A stretch of DNA of 5,276 nucleotides from JAWLFY01 sp964462125. GTDB lineage: Bacteria > Planctomycetota > Planctomycetia > Pirellulales > Pirellulaceae. The notes beneath the pieces are model-generated. The model was given only the letters and a program-made list of their open reading frames with translations. It had not been told where the DNA came from and did no database searches. Positions 1-5,276 of the stretch are shown here, one piece after another. The stretch's first letter is position 1. Every line of letters starts with the position of its first letter. The stretch is from positions 1-5,276 of the forward strand of contig CAYWXT010000315.1 in the NCBI GenBank assembly GCA_964462125.1, written 5' to 3'. The position numbers and the translations under genes are program-made.

Positions 1-63
1 TAGGCTCTGTCAGAAAACACCCATCGCACCATGATTAGAAGTGCGGCCGCCCTCCCAGCAACG

Positions 64-85
64 ACCCTCCCGCGCGCGGGAGGGT
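64..85. repeat. Perfect 22-bp GC-rich palindrome inside the element
   Basis: The arms ACCCTCCCGCG (64-74) and CGCGGGAGGGT (75-85) are exact reverse complements with no spacer, so either strand can form a very stable hairpin. It lies about 46 bases past the stop codon of the DUF1501 gene, so the operon transcript would carry it in its 3' untranslated region. There it could protect the RNA end or slow polymerase. No T-tract follows it in the minus-strand direction, so it is not a textbook intrinsic terminator. A second CCCTCCC at 50-56 could pair with the same GGGAGGG at 78-84, giving an alternative, longer-looped fold. Confidence 0.6.
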
Positions 86-99
86 GATGATTGTCGCTT

Positions 100-116
100 C
101 GCGAGCGTCGCTCGCG
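100..116. repeat. Small hairpin, 7-bp stem with 3-nt loop
   Basis: CGCGAGC at 100-106 and GCTCGCG at 110-116 are exact reverse complements around the loop GTC. The stem abuts the right-hand terminal inverted repeat and shares its first base (116). With the 64-85 palindrome it makes the element almost wholly base-paired when folded. This suggests selection for structure, or a transposition or processing signal, rather than coding. Confidence 0.45.
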
Positions 117-130
117 TTTTCTGACAGAGC

Positions 131-1591
131 CTAGGCGACGATGTCGTGGACCACGTTGCCGTGGACGTCGGTCAGGCGGAAGTCGCGGCCGGCGTAGCGG
201 TAGGTGAGTTGCTTGTGGTCGAAGCCCAGCAGGTGCAGGATGGTCGCGTGCAGATCATGGACGTGAACCCGATTCTCGACCGCTTGAAAACCAAACTCGT
301 CGGTCGCCCCGTGCACATGGCCTCCCCGGACCCCGCCACCGGCCAGCCACATGGTGAAGCCGTAATGGTTGTGGTCGCGGCCGCTGGTCGTGCCGGCGTT
401 GGCGCCCGGTTTGGGGAGCTCGACCGTTGGCGTGCGGCCGAATTCGCCCCCCCAGACCACAAGGGTTTGATCGAGCAAGCCACGCTGTTTGAGATCGCGC
501 AGCAGGGCGCCGATCGCCTGGGAGCACTCGCCAGCTAAACGGCGATGGTTCTTTTCGATCCGGTCGTGGCTGTCCCAGGGTTGGCCGTTGCCGTGCCAGA
601 GTTGAATGTAACGGACGCCCCGTTCGACCAGCCGCCGTGCGATCAGGATCTGCCGCGCCTGCACGGTGTCACCATACATTTCGCGAATCGCTTGCGGTTC
701 GTGGCTGATGTCGAACGCGTCGCTCGCTTCCATCTGCATGCGGTAGGCCAGTTCAAAGCTGTGCACCCGCGCCTCCAACGCCGCATCCTGCTGCCGCGCC
801 TCTTGATGGCGGCGGTTGAGCTGTTGCAACAGATCGAGCTGGCGGCGCTGCTCGGGACGTCCCACCCCCGCGGCGTTGCGGATGTTGGCGATCAGCCGCT
901 CGATCTCCTCATGCTTGGTGTCGATGTAGGTTCCCTGGTAGGCCCCAGGCAAGAAGGCTGACTGCCAGTTCTCCGCTCCTTTGATGGGATACCCACCGGG
1001 GCTCATGGCGATAAAGCCGGGCAGATTCTGGTTCTCGCTCCCCAGCCCATAGGTGATCCAGGAGCCGACCGAGGGGCGCACGAACTGCGAGTCGCCGCAG
1101 TTCATCAGCATCAACGAAGGTTCATGGTTGGGAACGTTGGCGTGCATCGAGCGGATGACGCAGACGTCGTCGATCATCTCGCCGACATGCGGAAACAGAT
1201 CGCTGACTTCGATGCCACTCTCACCGTACTTGCGGAACTTGAATGGAGAGCGGTAGGCGGCCCCGGTTTCGCGCTCGGTGCGCAGTTGCATCGGCAGCGA
1301 CTTGCCGTGGTGCTTGTCCAACGCCGGCTTGGGGTCAAACGTATCGACCTGCGATGGTCCGCCGTTCATGAACAGATGAATCACCGCCTTGGCCCGCGGC
1401 GCGAACTGCGGCGGCTTGGGATGCATCGGGTTGGCATGCGGGGCCGCGAGGAGCTGATTCGAGTCGTCGGCGAGTACGCCGGCCAGGGCGAGGCTGCCCA
1501 GGCCGATGCCGCTCCGCTGCAGGAACTCACGGCGCGTTGCCGGTCCGCCGCGGGCCGCGGGCAAAAGGATTCGTGGATCGGTACCTGCCAT
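131..1591 (-). CDS. DUF1501 family protein with Tat signal (sulfatase-like fold)
   Basis: The predicted protein has 486 residues, the usual size for DUF1501 proteins. The family belongs to the alkaline phosphatase/sulfatase-like superfamily; its reaction is not established. Residues 19-40 form a twin-arginine signal (RREFLQRSG, Arg20-Arg21, then a hydrophobic stretch), so the protein should be exported folded, typically with bound metal. Family landmarks are HLFMNGGPSQVDTFDPKP (72-89, Asp83 and Asp86), an HGNGQPWDSHD segment (333-343), WGGEFGRTP (380-388), GRDHNHYGFT (404-413) and HVHDLHATILHLLGFDH near 443-459. These Asp/His clusters suit metal binding. There is no C/S-x-P-x-R formylglycine sulfatase signature, so 'sulfatase' should not be taken literally. 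The ATG at 1591 is preferred over an in-frame TTG at 1603 because GGAG lies 6 bases before it. The gene follows the PSD1 gene by 15 bases. Its TAG stop lies in the terminal repeat of the 1-133 element. Family assignment is firm; substrate is unknown. Confidence 0.93.
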   Translation of the reverse strand: MAGTDPRILLPAARGGPATRREFLQRSGIGLGSLALAGVLADDSNQLLAAPHANPMHPKPPQFAPRAKAVIHLFMNGGPSQVDTFDPKPALDKHHGKSLPMQLRTERETGAAYRSPFKFRKYGESGIEVSDLFPHVGEMIDDVCVIRSMHANVPNHEPSLMLMNCGDSQFVRPSVGSWITYGLGSENQNLPGFIAMSPGGYPIKGAENWQSAFLPGAYQGTYIDTKHEEIERLIANIRNAAGVGRPEQRRQLDLLQQLNRRHQEARQQDAALEARVHSFELAYRMQMEASDAFDISHEPQAIREMYGDTVQARQILIARRLVERGVRYIQLWHGNGQPWDSHDRIEKNHRRLAGECSQAIGALLRDLKQRGLLDQTLVVWGGEFGRTPTVELPKPGANAGTTSGRDHNHYGFTMWLAGGGVRGGHVHGATDEFGFQAVENRVHVHDLHATILHLLGFDHKQLTYRYAGRDFRLTDVHGNVVHDIVA

Positions 1592-1597
1592 GATTGT

Positions 1598-1601
1598 CTC
1601 C
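1598..1601 (-). promoter_or_regulatory. Ribosome binding site of the DUF1501 gene
   Basis: On the minus strand GGAG is followed by a 6-base spacer (ACAATC) and then ATG ending at 1589. It lies inside the 15-base gap after the TGA stop of the upstream gene (1607-1609). It decides the start: the longer TTG-initiated reading would place the Shine-Dalgarno inside its own first codons. The tight spacing supports co-transcription, possibly with reinitiation by the same ribosomes. Confidence 0.7.
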
Positions 1602-1606
1602 AATAC

Positions 1607-4600
1607 TCAATCGACGAATGCGAACTCGTTGCACAACAACAGCACCTGAGCCAACTGGACCCAGCGGTCGGTGTCCGCGGGGAGCGCCAAGCTTTGCGAT
1701 TCGGCAGCAAAATCGGTGGCTGCGTCCCATTGGAATCCGGCTTCCCAATCCGCCGTCTCCGACTCGATCAGGTGCACCTGCGGCGCCCACTGAAAACCAT
1801 CGAAGCTGGGGTTTTCTCGGCATTCAAGGATGAAGTCGATCGTGTCGCCAGCCTGCACCTGGATGCCATCGGCCGACGTGTCGACTTCGTTCCCGAACGC
1901 TTGCCAAGTGCCCTGCACCCCATGGCGGTTGGAGACGACTCGCCCCTGAACCCCGTCGCCCCGTTGTTCAGGGTGCTTCAACTGACCTTCGATCCGTACC
2001 ACACCGTTGACGGGCGAGACCCAACGGCGTATGGCGCTCTGTTGAAGGTTCGAGCCCGGATGCCCACCGCCAGCGGTCAGTCGTAGATAGCCGAGTTGCG
2101 GATCGGGAAATTCGCCAGACGCCTGCCACGCCTGGCCGCTGTAATGAGGCAACGGGGTGAACTGAACCTCTTCCCTCTGGGCATCGAAATGGCCGAAACC
2201 AAATCGCCAGCCGCTTGGTTCCTGCGTCTCGCTCTCGTCCTCGAGCGTTTCCTCCGCCGCGAGAAACTCGAGGGCCATTTGCCGTTCTTGCTCGTCCGGA
2301 TCGCGAGACAGGGCGCGGCGGTAGAGTGTTTCGACTCGTTCCGCGTCTGCATTGATCTCCGCGGTCTGTTCGGCCAATGCGGCCGCTTGCTCGATGACGA
2401 ACGAGGAGTTCATCAGGTACAGCGCCTGCTGCGGCACGGTCGTTTCCGCCCGCGTCGCTTGGCTGGCGTCGGGGCTGGGTAGATCGAAACTGGCCAACAG
2501 CCCCGGCACGTCCTCGCGATCGATATAGGCATACAGCGCGCGGCGGTTTGCGTCCTGATGGATCATCACGGAACGGCCGCCAATCCGATCATCGAGCTGA
2601 CCGGCGGCAACCAACAGCCGGTCGCGCAGTGGTTCAAATTCCCGTCGCCGGCGGGGCATGTGCCACAACAGGCGGTTTTCCGGGTCGGCCCGATACGCCT
2701 CCGCACGCTCGGTGCTCGCTTGTTGCCATGCGGCCGAAAGCATGATGCGGCGCTGCAGTCGCTTGATCGACCAACCGTCCGCGATGAACTCTGCGGCCAG
2801 GTGGTCAAGCAGCTCCGGGTGGGTCGGCTCTTCGCCCCGCGTACCGAAGTCGCTGGGGGTGCGGACCAGTCCCGCACCGAACTGATGTTGCCAGACGCGG
2901 TTGACAATCACCCGCGCGGTGAGCGGATTGTCCGGGTGGGCGATCGCCTGGGCCAGTTCCAAGCGGCCGCTTCCCTGTTGGAAGGGCTCGCCGCCATCGA
3001 CGTCGGAGAGGACTTGCAGGAACCGCCGCGGCACCCGCTCACCGCGATTACTCGGTTGTCCCCGCTTGAAGATCACCGACTCCCGCGGCTGGGGACGGTC
3101 GACCATCACCATGCCGCGCGGCGGAGCTCCGGGGTGGGCGACTTCCACCTCCTTCACCTGCCGCAGCAAGTTGTTGTGCTGGTTCCGTTCTCCCTGATCG
3201 AGATGGGCGATCGCTTGGCTCCGGTCGAGCGTCGTTGGAGCGTTCTCAGCGAACAGCACCTGCCGCAGCGTTTCATCCTCCTGGTCAGCAAGGCGAGTCA
3301 GTGACGGGTTCCCTTCACGGGCTTCGCGCCACTGGGCGTAGACCGATTCCAGTTCCCCGCCAATCCGCTCGGCCGCTTCGACCATCGTTTGCGGCGGCTC
3401 AGCGCCGAGAGCCGCCAGCAGCCGTGGACTGGTCGGATCGGTGGCATCACCCTCCGGCCCTTCATCATCCTCCACCCCACCACTCCACACCGCCGGGGCT
3501 TGCTCGGCGAATTCCTCGGGCGACAAAGTGGCCAGGCGATGCCAGAGGGTCCAGACGGGGTGGGGCGAGTCCGCTTGGTCGCTCAGGTACCGCTTCCAAC
3601 GCCGCACCGCCTGGCGGCGCAGGGGTCCACGCTCCCCTTGTTGCTTGACGTCCTCCCGCTCGTACTGTGGCAATGTTCGCGCCTGATAGACCAGGTAGTC
3701 GGCCACGCGCGACCGCAACTCGTGTTCGGTCTCGACCCGCCGCTCCTCAAGCCACTTCTCGACCTCCTGTTGTTTCTCCGCCTGCGCCTCGAGGAACTCC
3801 TCGTACTGCGGCGTCGGCTGCGGCTCGCCCAATAGCGGCAGTTCCTCCGGTTCGTCCGAACTGGCAAACACGCCGTAGAGGGAGTAATAGTCCGCGGTGG
3901 GAATCGGGTCGAACTTATGGTCGTGGCAACGGGCACAGGAGACGCTCAAGCCGAGCAAGCCGCGCGACACCACGTCAATGCGGTCGTCGATGATGTCATG
4001 CTGGCGGCCCATGAACCGGCGGCCGACGGTCAGGAACCCCATCGCCGCGAGCGCCTCTTGTTGGACGCCTTCGAGCTCAAGATGGTCGGCGGCGAGCTGT
4101 TCGAGGATGAACTGGTCAAACGGCTTGTCGTCATTGAAGGCGGCGATGACGTAGTCGCGGTAGGTATAGGCGTAGGGATAGCGCGTTTCGCGACTGCCAG
4201 CCAAGTAACCCGTGGTGTCGGCATAGCGGGCGATGTCCAACCAGTGCCGGGCCCAACGCTCGCCGTAATGGCGGTTCTCCAGCAGGCGGTCGATCAGACG
4301 CTCGAACGCCTCGGGTGAATCGTCGTTGACGAACGCCTCCACCTGCTCGTAGGTCGGCGGCATTCCCAGCAGCGTGAAGTAGGCGCGGTGAATCAAGGCG
4401 CGACGATCGGCCCGCGGGGTTGGCTCCAACCCTGCTTTCTCCAGCCGCGCTAGCACGTACTGGTCCAGCGGGCGGCGCGGCCACTCCGTCCACTCGACTG
4501 CCGGCGGTTCGCTCGGGGCCAGCGGCTGAAACGCCCAGTGTGATTCACGCATCGCCTCGATCTGGTCCGCTGGCGCTTCGGCAGCGCCGTCGTCGTCAGA

Positions 4601-5023
4601 TCGGTCCGTCTCCTCGGGCCAGTAAGCTCCGGAACGCACCCAGGCGGTAAGGATGGCGATCGACTCCGCCGGCAACTTCCCCTCCGGCGGCATCTGCAGC
4701 TCCAGATCCTCGTAGCCGATGGCGCGGATCAGGAGACTCTCAGCTGGCTTGCCCGGCACCGCGACGGGCCCCGAGCCGCCACCTTGCTGCAGCGCCGCTT
4801 GGCGGTCCAGCCGCAATTCGCCTGCCTGCTCCTCAGGCCCGTGACAATCGACGCAGTGATCGATCAGCAGCGGGCGCACTTTTGACTCAAAAAACGCTTC
4901 CTGCTCGGCCCGATCTGGCTCCGCGCCACTGACAGGGACCGCCGACACCGCGCCGGCGGAAAGCAGCAAGACGACGAGCGACACGAGCGGCCAATGGGGT
5001 CGTAGCAACCGATGGCGATGCAC
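1607..5023 (-). CDS. Secreted PSCyt1-PSCyt2(DUF1549)-PSD1(DUF1553) protein with two CxxCH motifs
   Basis: The 1138-residue protein has the standard planctomycete architecture. Residues 1-28 look like a Sec signal peptide (HRHRLLR, then a hydrophobic core ending VSA); there is no lipobox Cys. PSCyt1 follows, with CVDCHG at 57-62 and a candidate axial Met at 111 (LQMPPEGKLP). PSCyt2/DUF1549 spans about 160-390 and ends with CARCHDHKFDPIPTADYYS, a second CxxCH (363-367). A charged, coiled-coil-like helix covers about 407-445, then a less conserved linker. PSD1/DUF1553 runs about 685-925 (NPLTARVIVNRVWQHQFG near 699-716; TTVPQQALYLMNSSF near 861-875). A beta-rich module (935-1087) separates PSD1 from the family's closing motif, LAQVLLLCNEFAFVD. 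Only six cysteines are present, four of them in the CxxCH pairs. Role: probably a periplasmic or surface haem protein working with the DUF1501 partner; the reaction is unknown. An in-frame GTG at 5077 would add 18 residues, but the GTG at 5023 has GAGG 8 bases upstream and gives a normal-length signal peptide. Confidence 0.92.
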   Translation of the reverse strand: MHRHRLLRPHWPLVSLVVLLLSAGAVSAVPVSGAEPDRAEQEAFFESKVRPLLIDHCVDCHGPEEQAGELRLDRQAALQQGGGSGPVAVPGKPAESLLIRAIGYEDLELQMPPEGKLPAESIAILTAWVRSGAYWPEETDRSDDDGAAEAPADQIEAMRESHWAFQPLAPSEPPAVEWTEWPRRPLDQYVLARLEKAGLEPTPRADRRALIHRAYFTLLGMPPTYEQVEAFVNDDSPEAFERLIDRLLENRHYGERWARHWLDIARYADTTGYLAGSRETRYPYAYTYRDYVIAAFNDDKPFDQFILEQLAADHLELEGVQQEALAAMGFLTVGRRFMGRQHDIIDDRIDVVSRGLLGLSVSCARCHDHKFDPIPTADYYSLYGVFASSDEPEELPLLGEPQPTPQYEEFLEAQAEKQQEVEKWLEERRVETEHELRSRVADYLVYQARTLPQYEREDVKQQGERGPLRRQAVRRWKRYLSDQADSPHPVWTLWHRLATLSPEEFAEQAPAVWSGGVEDDEGPEGDATDPTSPRLLAALGAEPPQTMVEAAERIGGELESVYAQWREAREGNPSLTRLADQEDETLRQVLFAENAPTTLDRSQAIAHLDQGERNQHNNLLRQVKEVEVAHPGAPPRGMVMVDRPQPRESVIFKRGQPSNRGERVPRRFLQVLSDVDGGEPFQQGSGRLELAQAIAHPDNPLTARVIVNRVWQHQFGAGLVRTPSDFGTRGEEPTHPELLDHLAAEFIADGWSIKRLQRRIMLSAAWQQASTERAEAYRADPENRLLWHMPRRRREFEPLRDRLLVAAGQLDDRIGGRSVMIHQDANRRALYAYIDREDVPGLLASFDLPSPDASQATRAETTVPQQALYLMNSSFVIEQAAALAEQTAEINADAERVETLYRRALSRDPDEQERQMALEFLAAEETLEDESETQEPSGWRFGFGHFDAQREEVQFTPLPHYSGQAWQASGEFPDPQLGYLRLTAGGGHPGSNLQQSAIRRWVSPVNGVVRIEGQLKHPEQRGDGVQGRVVSNRHGVQGTWQAFGNEVDTSADGIQVQAGDTIDFILECRENPSFDGFQWAPQVHLIESETADWEAGFQWDAATDFAAESQSLALPADTDRWVQLAQVLLLCNEFAFVD
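1763..2221 (-). other. Beta-rich module inserted near the C-terminus of the PSD1 protein
   Basis: This is residues 935-1087 of the protein above. It begins near SGWRFGFGHFD and continues through FTPLPHYSGQAW, LRLTAGGGHPGSN, AIRRWVSP and DTIDFILECREN to FQWAPQVHL. The pattern of short alternating hydrophobic strands, glycine turns and aromatic residues suggests a jelly-roll or carbohydrate-binding-like beta sandwich. It sits between the helical end of PSD1 (LYRRALSRDPDEQERQM) and the last family motif at 1121-1138, so it is an insertion rather than an appended tail. From memory, comparable modules occur in other planctomycete DUF1553 proteins. I know no established name or ligand for it. Confidence 0.5.
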
Positions 5024-5031
5024 TGGCAGGA

Positions 5032-5035
5032 CCTC
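5032..5035 (-). promoter_or_regulatory. Ribosome binding site favouring the GTG start at 5023
   Basis: The minus strand reads GACGAGG, then an 8-base spacer, then GTG (5021-5023). The more distal GTG at 5077 is preceded by GAGTGGTTTCCC, with no good Shine-Dalgarno match. Together with the signal-peptide geometry this favours the shorter protein. Translation starts in planctomycetes do not always have strong Shine-Dalgarno sequences, so the longer form is not excluded. Confidence 0.5.
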
Positions 5036-5133
5036 GTCCGCGATGGGGGTGGGGGAGCGGTCTCCTGTGCTCAACACGGGAAACCACTCGGATCAGAGGG
5101 GATAGGTGGGGCGACTTCATGGGAAGATCTCCC

Positions 5134-5162
5134 ATTTTCGCGGAAACAGCGCGATAAAGCAA
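5134..5162 (-). promoter_or_regulatory. Weak sigma-70-like promoter candidate for the operon
   Basis: Reading the minus strand, TTGCTT (5162-5157) and GAAAAT (5139-5134) are separated by exactly 17 bases, about 110 bases upstream of the GTG at 5023. They match the consensus at 3 of 6 and 4 of 6 positions. The rest of 5036-5276 shows no open frame in keeping with its neighbours, no clear operator and no better promoter. This is a position-based guess and could be chance. Confidence 0.18.
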
Positions 5163-5276
5163 CGTCCAACGTCCTCGCCCTTCCCCCAGCGGCACTCCGC
5201 CAACGACGACCAAATGCCCCGATCGCGAGCCGGTTGCACCAATTTTGACGCCCTCGCCTAGTCTGGTTGGTGTTTT

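Larger units (their letters stand above)
1..133. repeat. MITE-like element with perfect 18-bp terminal inverted repeats
   Basis: The first 18 bases (TAGGCTCTGTCAGAAAAC) recur as an exact reverse complement at 116-133. The 97 bases between hold two further inverted repeats and no open frame of note. The outermost TA on each side can be read as a TA target duplication around 16-bp ends. Alternatively, 131-134 is CTAG and the window begins with TAG, so a CTAG duplication around 15-bp ends also fits if the base before position 1 is C. Such short targets are known for IS630/Tc1-mariner and IS5-type transposases. With no transposase inside, it would be a non-autonomous element. It could equally be a repetitive extragenic palindrome spread by another mechanism. 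The inverted repeat is seen directly; mobility is inferred, and the left flank lies outside the window. Confidence 0.6.

Noticed and set aside
64..85. Calling the GC-rich palindrome a rho-independent terminator
   Set aside because: No run of T follows the hairpin on either strand within the usual distance, so only a structural repeat is supported.
131..1591. Naming the DUF1501 gene an arylsulfatase
   Set aside because: The formylglycine signature C/S-x-P-x-R is absent; the three cysteines visible (in DVCVI, MNCGD and GECSQ) do not fit it. Only the broader superfamily fold is supported.
1124..2086. A 320-codon plus-strand open frame opposite the two genes, and similar ones such as 2558-3304 and 3917-4318
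   Set aside because: Each lies antisense to clearly recognisable DUF1501 or PSCyt/PSD1 coding sequence, has no recognisable domain, and is what GC-rich codon bias yields on the opposite strand.
4887..5213. A minus-strand 108-codon open frame overlapping the start of the large gene
   Set aside because: It is out of frame with the signal peptide and PSCyt1 region, has arginine- and proline-rich low-information composition, and shows no family motif.
5237..5272. CACCAA/TTGGTG inverted repeat near the right edge as a terminator or operator
   Set aside because: The stem is only 6 bp with a 24-base loop, which is expected by chance at this scale, and no adjacent gene is visible to support a role.
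1..5276. A novel defence, CRISPR, retron or toxin-antitoxin system
   Set aside because: No nuclease, reverse transcriptase, repeat array or small paired genes are present. The two genes belong to families abundant in planctomycetes, and the only unexplained structure is the 1-133 repeat.

Overview
The window looks like planctomycete DNA (Planctomycetota, plausibly Pirellulales/Pirellulaceae). It is GC-rich and dominated by two genes of a pair that is greatly expanded in that phylum: a large secreted protein with PSCyt1, PSCyt2 (DUF1549) and PSD1 (DUF1553) domains, followed by a DUF1501 protein with a twin-arginine signal. The phylum call rests on these families; the order is an inference.

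Layout, reading the minus strand from the right edge. Positions 5276-5024 are non-coding leader DNA with only a weak promoter candidate. The PSCyt1/PSCyt2/PSD1 gene (5023-1607) comes next. After a 15-base gap that carries a clear ribosome binding site comes the DUF1501 gene (1591-131). The spacing indicates one two-gene transcript. The longest open frames begin further upstream in both cases (GTG at 5077, TTG at 1603). Shine-Dalgarno placement and signal-peptide geometry favour the starts given here.

Positions 1-133 are a compact, highly structured repeat. Perfect 18-base inverted ends (1-18 and 116-133) flank a 22-base perfect palindrome and a second small hairpin. Its right edge contains the TAG stop codon of the DUF1501 gene, and the edge sequence fits a TA or CTAG target duplication. 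The element resembles a MITE or a palindromic extragenic repeat sitting exactly at the 3' end of the operon.

How the genes work together: both products are predicted to be exported, one by Sec and the other by Tat. The first carries two CxxCH haem-binding motifs and an extra beta-rich module near its C-terminus. The second has the alkaline phosphatase/sulfatase-like fold assigned to DUF1501. Such pairs are often proposed to act on complex or sulfated polysaccharides in the periplasm, but no reaction has been established that I can name, and the sequence does not settle it. No RNA gene, CRISPR array, transposase or defence system is visible.
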